Shown here: positions 33,553-43,580 of the stretch, one piece after another
How positions within the stretch are numbered: position 1 is the first letter of the stretch
Layout of the letters: each line of letters opens with the position of its first letter
NCBI GenBank assembly: GCA_028386065.3
Contig: JAKUCV010007187.1
Span: 5,837-69,836 of the forward strand
Length of the DNA stretch: 64,000 nt
DNA from: Turnera subulata
Taxonomy: Eukaryota; Streptophyta; Magnoliopsida; Malpighiales; Passifloraceae
Direction: 5' to 3'
Program-made: the position numbers and the translations under genes
The notes under the pieces: model-generated
The model's database searches: none
Told to the model about the DNA's origin: nothing
The model's input: the letters and a program-made list of their open reading frames with translations, nothing else

Positions 33553-35110
33553 TATGAATACCCGACCCAAAATCACTTGGGCCTATTCACCTATTCCCTT
33601 CACCTTCTTCCTCGGGTCAATCCTATGTCATTGGAGTCGCCACCAAAATTTTATTAAGGACAAAACTTGGGAAAATTCTTTGAATGACTCCTTTAGGCAA
33701 CCGGTCTTGGCGAACCAAAGACATGAGATCGGGTGTTCGTCATGGATGGGAAGGTGTTAGGCACCATCCATGTTGGGTCGAAACTTTGTGCAATCGAAGA
33801 ACTTATGTATGCCTTGTGCAAATGTGCAAGTGTGAACAACAAACACATAAAAACTGAATTTAAGAAGAAAGGGGAGAAGAAGAAGATTTGGCTTAAGTCT
33901 CCACCACTAGAGACCACCTACGTACCTCGGCGACCGGGTTCAAAGCCCACGTAGTTCTTGACATGCCATCATAGCAATCACATCATCATAAACATCATCA
34001 AATCCCCAGAAAAGAATAAACACGGAAAGGGTTTAGGGTTACCTCTTGTAGCCCTCCTCTAGCTCCTTTAATTGGGTTGTGTTGTATCCCAACCTTCTTC
34101 CTACTTCTTTGCTCTATCTTGGATTCCCTTCTTGGTCTATCCTTGCTCATTCTTGGATGATGCTACCCACGAAATTTCTCCAGAGTTTCTGCCTATAGGA
34201 ATGTTTCTAGGCTTGGAGAAGTAGAGTTTCTCCAAGCAAACAAAGCTTATGGGGGTGAGTGCAGGGGCGTGGACGAATTAATTATGAAGATCTTGGCCGA
34301 AAATTTGGGCCAAAACCATGTAGAATCGAATGAGAAATGAAAATCGGCAAAAAATTAGTTTCTGGGGGCCCATGTCCGCCAGGACCTGGCGATCATCCCT
34401 GAGGACCTGGCGGTCATCCCTGCATGTCCACCAGGACCTGGCGGTCATCCCGAGATGGCCGCCCGGATCCTCCGATTTCTCGCATTTTTTCCTTTTTTCA
34501 GCCCCCAATCCCCCTAATTCCGCTCTGATTTGATCTAATCGTGTAATTAACCCCTAATCAACCCAGAAAAATCCTCTTTTCTTGATTAGTACTCCTCCTA
34601 GTCATCCATGACTGATTGACACACATTAAATCCCCATTTTATGAAAAAATCATACCAAAAACACTTTTACCATTTTAAGGATGATTTGATTCTGATTTTC
34701 CACGAAAATCAGAGCCAAGATTAGTCTGCAAGTAAAATGTTTATGGGCTAATCAACTCTGGAGAATCCATTATTTCATTAACTTGGGCCTCTAAATTCAT
34801 TCCTAACCAAAAAATAAATCATCTCAATATAATTGAGTTGACAATAAATAAGAAAGCCCAAGCAATGAAATGAAATATATTTTAGTGCATTAGACCTTAG
34901 TGTATATTTTTATCCTAAGATTCAATCATCTAATTAATCCTAGAATTCATACACATAAAGGTTCAAATTACCAAAATATATAAATTCTACTAAAATAAAT
35001 TTCGAACATGTATTAATCCCAAGACCAAATCATCTCATCAATCTCAAGGTTCAGGCATGTTAAAAATCTAATTTAATAGAATAACCGTGGGTCAAATTTG
35101 GGTGTTCACA
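33553..35110 (+). mobile_element. Solo LTR of family O (1.56 kb)
   Basis: Starts TATGAATACCCGACCC and ends GTGTTCACA, flanked by the perfect 5-bp duplication CTTGC (33548-33552 and 35111-35115). It is homologous to the family O LTRs at 9398 and 38446 but, unlike them, is not followed by the family's leader. That identifies it as a solo LTR left by LTR-LTR recombination. At 34375-34465 it carries three near-palindromic CCGCCAGGACCTGGCGG-like phrases each followed by TCATCCC. Confidence 0.92.
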
Positions 35111-35470
35111 CTTGCTGGCTGGAACTTTTGGGATCTTTTACACTAATCAACGTGGGTAGAAGCAGGGATTGGAGGTGCTGAAATTGCTGAACAAAGAGGG
35201 TTGTCGAATCAGGTTTGGTTCTTTTTACATAAAAAAAACTTGGTTGTTAGGTGGATTTCGAATTGTTAGGGCTATTTTGGGTGCTTGCCAATTGTGAATT
35301 TTTGCTGGTCGATTTGTGATTATGCGGAAGATTGGAGTTTCTTGCTGATCCTTGGGTACCCGCATCTGGTTGTATCAAGGAGTGTCGACTTTTATTTTTT
35401 GGATAATTGTTGACTTATGTTTTCTTGTAAACACTTTATTGGAGAATTGTGTTGAGATTTCTAGTTAAGG
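35111..35470 (+). other. Leader upstream of gypsy gag
   Basis: Non-coding continuation of the sequence interrupted by the solo LTR, rich in T and G and ending at the gag ATG (35471). No promoter or structured motif was recognised. Confidence 0.4.
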
Positions 35471-36069
35471 ATGACTAAAGAGAAGCCACCTCTTGGAGAA
35501 AATCTACAAGAGACGAGTGCGACCACTACTCACGGGACAAAATCGAAGCAAGGGGACGACCCAAAGCAAGATGGAAAGAAGGCTGCTGATCCGAAGGAAA
35601 AGGTTGACAGGGGCTGATCCAAGAGTAGGGGTCCAGCGAAGATGGGAAATCCGACTGTAGATGCTGCTATTTTGATCCTTCAACAATGCTTTGAAAAGAT
35701 TCAAGGACGGTTGAATGGCCTCGTGGATAGAGTTGACGAATGTGAAGCTAGCAGTGAAGGTAGAACGGATGAGGTTCAGGTGCTAAGACAACAGCTCACA
35801 GATCTTAACATCGAAGTGAATGAAGGGTCTCAAACTCTCAAGGAGGAGTTTGACAAGCTAAAAGCATCGTTCAAGGGGCGATCGCTGAATTACAAGTACA
35901 GATTGATGTGCTGTCAAAGCAACTTGATGTGGAAGGCCAAGAGTTAAGAGAACTGAAGGCAGGGAATAAACACATGGAGGAAGAATTGGCTCTATGTAGG
36001 AGAGCACTTGCAAGTGGCGAGGGAGGTGCATCTACACGCGCACTACCGAAAATTGACATACCTAAGCCA

Positions 36070-37439
36070 TGTTAGAAACAATGTTTTGCTAATGCCTCCT
36101 TGTCTCATACAGGTTTTGATATTGACAAACCGGACATTGATTCAAAATGACGACAAACCCGAGGCAAAAAGAAATCACTCCCAAAGCAAAAATAAATGAC
36201 TCAAAGAGAAGAAATGCAAAGTGAAAAAGAGCACAAGAATTGAAGCACAAGAAGATTTAGGAACCTAATTGTAAAAGGTTAACACTCAAATTCTTCTAAG
36301 ACGTTAGGTCAAACATAATCATTTTTTTCTCATGCATAGCATTTTTTTTATCAATCATAAAAACGGTTTTTGAGCACTAAACATCGATGTTATGTTTCTA
36401 AACATCGATGTTCCTGACTTCTAAAAGGTTTATCAAAAGCGACAGTAGCTCAAAACATCAATGTTGGCATCCCAAACATCGATGTTCTCCTGACCGATTG
36501 CATTTCAAGATGTTTTGCAGAAACACTGTTCAAACATCGATGTTCATTTTCAAACATCGATGTTCTACTGTTCAAACATCGATGTTCAAAGTTTAAACAT
36601 CGATGTTCTATTGTTCATTATTTTAAATTGTTTTGGCAGTGCTCCAAAACATCGATGTTCAAGTTTAAAACATCGATGTTTTAGTGACCGTTGGACCAAA
36701 ACATCGATGTTTAAGTTTAGAACATTGATATTTTAGTGACTGTTGGCCCAATAATTCATATTTACTGGCCAAACATCGATGTTCTAGTGCTAAACATCGA
36801 TGGTGTGCCGTTTTAAGCAGAAACCTTTTGCATCTTTCTATGTTCTTTTTTCTAAAGGTGTTTTGGAATGATTCCCCAACGGTCATATAAGTTTTTAGAC
36901 ATATAAATAGAGCATTTACACCTCTGTTTATTCACAATCAACTCTCCATACATTTATCATTCATTGATACACATTCATTCAAGTTTTTATGAGCTAATAT
37001 CCTTGAGATTTGAGAGAGTTGCCTTATAGTGCTTATCTTGTTACTCAACATCCACTCTTTGAGAGAGTTTCTATTTTGAGTGTTGTGAGTGTTGTTGTAC
37101 ACTTGAAGGGAGGTTTGTTCCCTTGTTGTGATTCATAGGAAGAGGGTTTTCTTTCTGTGGAAGTGAGGTATCTTCAAGCAGGAGTGTTGAGGTTCATGTG
37201 ACTTGAACTCTCAGGTTGTAAACGGTTTGTTAAGCACCCGAAAGCTTATCGTAGATAGTGAAATCTTCGAGAGAGTCTCTCGGAGGACTAGATTAGCCAC
37301 ACAAGTTGTGTCTGTGAACCAATATAAAATTCGGTGTGTCCTTCATTCTTTCATTTCCGCAATTATTTCCTGCAAGTTTTTGATTTTGTCCATAAAACAC
37401 TATTCACCCCCCCTCTAGCGTAGGGCACCTATTCTAACA
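36070..37439 (+). mobile_element. Solo LTR, SIRE-like Copia, with 11 AACATCGATGTT copies
   Basis: Begins TGTTAGAAACAATG and ends CTATTCTAACA (termini TGTTAG/CTAACA), flanked by the perfect 5-bp duplication AGCCA (36065-36069, 37440-37444). Host gag reading continues across it. The 3' end TATTCACCCCCCCTCTAG is typical of SIRE-type LTRs. The TATA box is TATAAATA at 36902-36909. Upstream of it, at 36379-36800, lie 11 exact and three diverged AACATCGATGTT palindromes, often paired about 20-25 bp apart. The palindromes are therefore in U3, upstream of the promoter. Confidence 0.93.
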
Positions 37440-38208
37440 AGCCAAATATCTATCATGGAACGCGAGTGCCTAAGGAGCTTGACATTTTTTCTGCTCACTG
37501 TGAATCAATACTTTGCAGGAGTACGAATTACGAATGAGGACCAAAAAGTGCAAATTGATTCTAGGTACTTCAAGGATGCTGCTATACTTCGCTGGAAACA
37601 AAGATTAGAGACCTTCGAGGTGGAAAAAAAGAGGCTTTCATGGGTCGAGTTTGTAACAGAACTCAAAGCACAGTTCTACCCCAAGTATGCTGATAGGGAG
37701 GCGAGAAGGAAAATGCACAACATTAAACAGGGGGACAGTATTCGGAAGTACGTGAAGGAGTTTCAAGAGCTGAAGTTTGAGATTCTATGCATGCCAAATT
37801 ATGAAGCATTTGACATATTCGTTGGAGGCTAGCAAGATTGGACACAAATGGAGGTCGATAGAAGCGAGGTTGAGGCCTTGGACGATGCTATTCGAGTGGA
37901 GGAGCAGGTTACAAGGGAGACAAGCTGAAGAGCTCTAATCACGAGGATGGTGATTCTAAAAGTGGTGGAGAGAAGGCTAACTTCGGGAGTTATACATCAT
38001 CAACAAAGTCAAGTGACACCAAATTTGTGGGAGGAGGCAAAAGTGATGATAACAAACCGTGGGAATGTTTTCTGTGCAAGAGTCCACACAGTGTTCACGA
38101 TTGTCCAAAGAAGCAAAAGCTTGCTACGGTAGTGAAACACATTGAAACAGAGGAGCAAGCCCAGAACAAGCAAGGAGGTGGGGTCAGAATGGCACCACTA
38201 GAAAGACT

Positions 38209-38272
38209 CAGAGTTTGAACTGGTGACACGAGGATTTTCAGTCCTCTGCTCTACCAGCTGAGCTATCCCGAC
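38209..38272 (-). pseudogene. trnF-GAA: Plastid-derived trnF-GAA fragment
   Basis: The minus strand reads GTCGGGATAGCTCAGCTGG, TAGAGCAGAGGACTGAAAAT and CCTCGTGTCACCAGTTCAAA in sequence, which is plant chloroplast tRNA-Phe (anticodon GAA at 38237-38239), not the nuclear tRNA-Phe. D-arm, anticodon arm and T-arm start are intact; the acceptor 3' half is missing. It lies inside a gypsy gag downstream of the zinc knuckle, so it is a nuclear plastid-DNA insert or filler DNA and not a working gene. Confidence 0.85.
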
Positions 38273-38445
38273 CATTTCCAACAGGCCATTTTCATCATTT
38301 TAACATGGCAAATTTCACTGAGAGGAAGAAGAAAAGAAAAGAAAAAAGGCTATAGATGCAATAGCTAAACCAAACTAGAAGGGACGGATGTTCGTACGAG
38401 TTCAAGTTGGAGGTACAGAGTTGGATGCTTTGGTTGACATAGGTG

Positions 38446-40009
38446 TGTGAGGACCCGACCTAAAATCACTTGGCCTCCTCACCTATCCCTTCTCACCTTC
38501 TTCCTCGGGCCAATCCCATGTCAATAGAGTCGCCACCTAAATTTTATTGAGGACAAATTTTGGGAAAATTCTTTGAATGGCTCCTCTAGGAAACTGCTCT
38601 TAGCGAACCAAAGACATGGGATTGGGGGTTCGTCATGGATGGGAAGGTGTTAGGCACCCATCCATATTGGGTCGAAACTTTGTGCAATTGAAAAGTTTAT
38701 GTATGCCTTGTGTAAGTGTGCATGTGTGGAAACAAAAGAAAGGAAAAGAGGGAGAGAAGAAGAAGAATTGGCTTGCATCCTGTTGTGAGACCGAACTACC
38801 TACATACCCGAGTGACTGGGGTCCAAGCCACGTAGTTCTAAACATGGCATTAGCGCGCCACTTACATCATCAAAAGCGTTATCAACTAGTCAACAAAATT
38901 ATATAAAGGGACTAGTGTTACCTCTTGTAGCCCTCTTTTAACTCCTTGGATTGAGTTGTGTTCTACACCCACCTTCCTTCCACTTCTAAGCTCAATGGTT
39001 GTTCCCTTCTTGATCTTCTTTTGCTGGACTAATGGTGATGCTCCCCACGAATTTTCTCCAGAGTTTCTGCCTAATAATGTGTTTATGGACTTGGAGAGGT
39101 AGAGTTTCTCCAAGCACTAAGAGCTAATGGGTGTGTATGTGAGAGAGAATGTGTGCCCTTTGAAATGTGAAAGGGGGTCCTATTTATAGTGTTCTAGAGA
39201 GCCTAGGGGCGTGGACCTGCTTAATGATCAAGATTATGGCCGAAAATCGGTCCAAAACCACGTAGAATTGAATTAGGATGGAAAATCGGGAGAAAAAATC
39301 ATTGTAGGACGCCTATGACCGCCGTGGCGGGTGGTCATCGCGTGATGGCCGCCTTAACCGCCCGGTCAAGAAAGAATTGGGCGCTCTTGCCTTTCTTTAG
39401 CTCTCAATCCCCATAATTTCTCCCCGATTCGATCCTGCCGCATAATCAACCCCTAACCAACCCAGAATCACTCCATTACTTGATTACTACTCCCCCCAAT
39501 CACCTCCTAATTGATTGACAAACATTAAATCCCTATTTTATGCTCAAATAATACCAAAAACACTTTTACCATTTTAAGGGTAATTTAACTATGATTTTCC
39601 ACAAATTTCAGAGCTAGAATTATCCTGCAAGGAATGTGTTAATGGGCTGATTAAACTCTGGAGAGCTCCTATGTCATTAACTTGGACCTCTAATTTTATT
39701 CCTAACTCAAATGTATATCATCTCATTATGCTTGGGTGACAAATAAAAAAAAAGCCAAATAAATATAATAAGGTATATTTTGGCTAAATAAACCTTAGTA
39801 TGTATTTTTATCCTAAGATCAAATCATCTCATTAATCATAATACTCTAATACATAAAGGTTTAAATTGCCTAAATATATATGAATTTCACTAAAATAAAT
39901 TCTGAACATATCCTATCCTTTGGATAAAATCATCTCATCAATCCAAAGTTAGAACATATTAAAAATCTAATTTAGAGAAACATTCATGGGTCAAATTTGG
40001 GTGTTCACA
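38446..40009 (+). repeat. 5' LTR of family O copy 2 (1.56 kb)
   Basis: Starts TGTGAGGACCCGACC, the best-preserved terminus of the family, and ends GTGTTCACA. Left target duplication would be AGGTG (38441-38445). It is colinear with the solo LTR at 33553-35110 (shared GGTTCGTCATGGATGGGAA and GTGTTAGGCACCCATCC). It is followed by leader homologous to 11177 onward. A CCGCCGTGGCGGGTGGTCAT palindromic phrase lies at about 39318. Confidence 0.85.
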
Positions 40010-40449
40010 GAAGTCCCTCGTTGGTGAGTCCTTAGTGAATAAGGACGAAACAACGCAAGAAAAGAACAACGAAATTTGATTGATGCAAGCGGTGTGTTGC
40101 CATGGGTTGGAGCATCACATGCTCCACTCTAGGAATTATATCATCCTGAAGGTGTGGGATCAGCCCTCGGTTCACGGGAATCATCTCATCCTTTGATTAC
40201 CACAGAATCATCTCATCTATCGGGTTGTCAACAAAGAATCATCTCATCTTTGCCAACTAGGGATTTGGCTCCTCCCTAAGGGATGATTTCGGCGTCACCT
40301 ACTTTCTTGGTCTAGTGGGAATCCTCTCATCCCATGTCTGTGATCGTAGGGAAGATTTGGCTCCTCCCGTAGTTTGGGGATCATCTCACCCCGTGTTTTG
40401 CCAGAAGTAGGTCCTCGGCTTATGATTTATTTGCCTCAAGGTTAGTCCG

Positions 40450-40900
40450 TTTTTGGACATTCTCATCTCATGGTTTGCGGGAGCAGGGTCTCGGCTTTTG
40501 GTTTCAAGGTTTGCAGGAGCTCGATCCCGGCTTTGGACTCTTTCATGTTTGGATTCTCTAACGCTTGGTTTGCGGGAGCTGGGTCCCGACTTTAGGTTTG
40601 GACTCTCTCATGGTTTGCGAGAGCTTGGCCCCGGCTTTTGGTTTGCGTGTCTCTCAGGGTTTGCGGGAGCTCAGCCTCGGCATTGGGTCGTGTGTCTCTC
40701 AGAGTTTGCGGGAGCTCAATCCCGGCTTTAGTTCTGGATTCTCTCATGTCTTGTTTTGTTCATGTCTGGGTTCATCCCGTGTCTAGGTTTTCTCATGGTT
40801 GGGTTCGCTCATATTTCTCGGGACTGTGAAGGTTGGGACTTTGGCTTTCAGTTGGATTCTCTCATGTATGGATTACGAGAGCCGGGTCCCGGCTTTGGGT
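40450..40900. repeat. Array of GGGAGCTNGGTCCCGGCTTT near-palindromes
   Basis: Seven or so phrases of form GTTTGCGGGAGCTGGGTCCC followed by GGCTTTGG recur every 50-60 bp. Arms CGGGA and TCCCG pair around a variable centre; examples of the centre are GCTCGA, GCTGGG, GCTTGG and GCTCAA. Linkers are CTCTCATG-rich. The open frames in this stretch are by-products of the repeat. Confidence 0.7.
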
Positions 40901-41339
40901 CTCAAATCTCAGCTTTGGGTAGGGACTAGGTTCGATTGTTTCAAGGTGGCAAGGACTGGGTTTTTGGCTTACTGGCTTTCTATACCTCACGTCTGGGTTC
41001 GTACATGTATGGATCCCTTGATGTCTGGTTTGTCCCGTGTCTGGGTTTGCTCATGTTTGCAATCTCTCGTGTTTGGTTTTGTTTTATGGCTCATCTCAAG
41101 GTTAACAAGTACTGGGTCCTCACATCTCTGGGTAGGTGTGATAGATATGGCCTCGAGATCTAGTTACCTCCTCTCATGCTCTCAAGTGTTGGTTGGTCTG
41201 GGTTGGATGTGATTGTTTCTCCGAGTTATCTCTGATTCCCTCATAGATTTGGAGAAGGTGCCATTTCAAGGTGGGGTTGTCTGGATGTCATTAGGTTCGA
41301 GATGAGGATGAAGTGTGTTGTGTCCCATGAGACATACAA

Positions 41340-42400
41340 ATCAAAAGCGAGGCATGATGCCCCCAGCATCCCATCACAACCTTAGAGATGGGGCTGAGCA
41401 TGCCCCTAGTTCATGATTATCCCAGTTCCTGAGTGGGTTTGAAGGAGATGGGGTGAGTCGTGCCCCTTGCCTAGATGTGGGCACACCATGCCCCTAGTTT
41501 GATTTTTTCGAAGTGGGGCATGATGCCCCCGATAGATACTACTTGTGGCTCAGGTGATGGGGTTCAAAGTGTCTCTGGTTTGAATGTGGGCGCATCATGC
41601 CCTTGGTTCGGTCTTTTCGGGGTGGGCATGATGTCCCCAACATCGTAGTTTCAAATATAGGGATATCATGTGTCTAGTTTAGGATCATCTCGGGCGTCTT
41701 AACCCATAGTCAAACAGGTGGTCTACCTCTTTTTACTAGTCATAGTCAGATAAATGGGCCTGCCGTGCCCCTAGGGTAATCGATGAATCAAAATGGAGTA
41801 ACATGCCCCCTGTATGATTTCATAAAAAGTATTTGGGGACCGCCATGCCTTTAGGTATATCACTTATCTTTAATTCAGGGCACGTCATGCCATTACACCA
41901 AGTCATCAAATCATTAGTTGAAAAAGTCATCTCGGGGCATCTCATGCCCATACTCACAAATTAACTTCATGGTATATGGCATGGTTTACCCTTAGTGTGT
42001 AAATCCATTTCTGACTCGAGCTTAACAAAAATGATATGCCCCTTGAAAAATCAATTCAACAACATTGAAATCAACCTTGACCAAATATCGGGACATGACA
42101 TGCCCTTTTGAAAGAATCGGCTTGATGAAATTATTGAACATGCCCTTAGTGTGTAAACCGACTGGCGACTTGACAAGTCAAAACCAATTATAAGTCCTTA
42201 AAGCACAATTAGGAAATCGACGGGACAACTCAAAAAAGTGGGGCGTGACATGCCCTTTTTGTACAAAAGTCATTAAAATCCCGGGCATAACATCCCCTGT
42301 GTGTAAATAAACGTGGCGTTTAAACAACTAAAAAATTAGTGTAAAAACATCTTGACCAAAAACCGAGGTATGACGTGCCCTTAGAGTCTATAAGTGATCG
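41340..42400. repeat. Dispersed GGGGCATGATGCCCC-like phrases
   Basis: Phrases such as GGGGCATGATGCCCC, GGGCACACCATGCCCCT and GGGGCATCTCATGCCC recur at irregular spacing. They correspond in position and core (GCATGCCCC) to the denser array in family O copy 1 (11815-12625), but the variants differ, so the two copies have diverged or use different sub-motifs. Confidence 0.65.
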
Positions 42401-42639
42401 TAGAGTCTACANTCCCGTTATTAAACCCAGGAAATGTAAGTCTACATCAAGTGATGGATTTATGACATTGTCACTTTCATTGATCAATTACCCTCAATCA
42501 AGTCTACCTCATCAAGGAATCCTTATTCTACATGTGAGTGATGCATGAGCATGTCTACAATGTGCGTATCTTTTCAATGCATGGGGACGCCCCTAGCTTC
42601 TACATGTTCGTTTTTGGATGCAAGTGCTTGTGACATGTT

Positions 42640-42870
42640 TCTCTTCCTTTTCTCACCTCTCTTCCCTTCCTCTTATTTTTCTTTCTATGTTTTTCCCTTT
42701 TCTCTTCTCCCTTCCCCCTCTTTTCCTCTCTTTCCCTTGTCTTCTCTCTTCCCGTCTCTCTCCTTTTCTCTATCTCTCGCCCTTCCTCTTCCATTTTTCT
42801 CTTTTTCTCTCACTCAGCCCCTTATCTTCTTGGGTTTGCTCTCTCTTTTCTCCCTGGTTGCAAGTGCTTC
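42640..42870. repeat. Polypyrimidine tract
   Basis: About 230 bp almost purely C and T on the plus strand (CTTCCTCTTATTTTTC, CTCTTTCCCTTGTCTTC and similar). The open frames on both strands here are low-complexity artefacts. Such tracts can form triplex DNA, but nothing more is shown. Confidence 0.7.
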
Positions 42871-43580
42871 CTAACTCTACGTGATGTGTCTGTTTCTTGA
42901 GTGCAAGTGCTCTCTACTTCTACATGGTGTGTTTGGATGTAAATGCCCCTATTATGATGCATGAGCATTGAAAATCATTCGAGCCAAGGCGAAAGTTAAA
43001 TAACTTGAGAGAAAGTGAGTTATCCCATAGAAAAGCTTTTAAAAAAAGAATTCCCAATGACTATGAACTCATTTATTTTAGATTCTAATTAGGACCCCAG
43101 GGGTGGATATTCCTCGTCGAAAAGTTTGACGGATGAAAGGTCTTCTAACTGGGCAAAGCAAATGGTTGAGTACATATCCCTTTGGAAATGGATGGAGGCG
43201 ACGTGTCTGGATGAATGTGCATGATCAATTTAATGTCTATCTTCAATCAGTGGTCTTCGCAATGTGAAAGGATGTGGTCTGGTGTATAGATTTGTCATTG
43301 TTGGCTACTATCCTCATTTTCATTTTTATTTTCATTGCCTTAACTTTTGCCTAGGCCGCCCTTTCGGGTTTTCAACCTAGCGGACTTTTCCTTTCTTTTC
43401 TCTTTTAATTTTTTTCTTCTTTTTTTTTTTAATTTTTTTTTTGGAGTAGCAACCATAGACACAGAGTAATGAGACCGTGAAGTTTGGGCAAAATAAAGTG
43501 AAGCGCCCGACCCGTATTTACCGAACACAGTAAACATGTGCCGAAACTATTCCTATTGATAGAACAGACAGTACATCGCA

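Larger units (their letters stand above)
35471..38445 (+). pseudogene. gag: Ty3/gypsy chromovirus-like gag (Galadriel-like?), broken
   Basis: The ATG at 35471 opens MTKEKPPLGENLQETSATT, with an early TGA at about 35616. A coiled coil follows (EVQVLRQQLTDLNIEVNEG, TLKEEFDKLKASFKG). The gag core is split by a solo LTR at 36070 and resumes after 37439 (QYFAGVRITNEDQKVQIDS, RYFKDAAILRWKQRLETFE, VTELKAQFYPKYADREAR). The zinc knuckle CFLCKSPHSVHDC (C-X2-C-X3-H-X4-C) resembles Galadriel-type chromoviruses; I am not sure of the clade. A plastid trnF fragment lies at 38209-38272. The start of a protease is seen at about 38390-38445 (FVRVQVGGTELDALVD), where family O copy 2 inserted. Confidence 0.8.
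40010..43498 (+). mobile_element. Repetitive non-coding leader of family O copy 2
   Basis: Starts GAAGTCCCTCGTTGGTGAG, homologous to the leader of copy 1. It carries GAATCATCTCATC phrases (40160-40400), GCGGGAGCTNGGTCCCGGCTT phrases (40450-40900), GGGGCATGATGCCCC-like phrases (41340-42400) and a pyrimidine tract (42640-42870). No gag or pol coding is seen before the Tekay insertion at 43499. One unknown base (n) is at 42412. Confidence 0.6.

Noticed and set aside
40453..41212. Repeat proteins with GLRELGP-like phrases
   Set aside because: Translation of the GGGAGC..GTCCCGG DNA array in three frames; overlapping frames show similar repetition, so the repeat is at DNA level.
42412..42412. Ambiguous base as a biological feature
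   Set aside because: A single n is only a sequencing or assembly uncertainty.
42545..42884. Ser/Phe/Leu-rich open frames
   Set aside because: Low-complexity pyrimidine tract; frames are open because CT-only DNA contains no stop codons.
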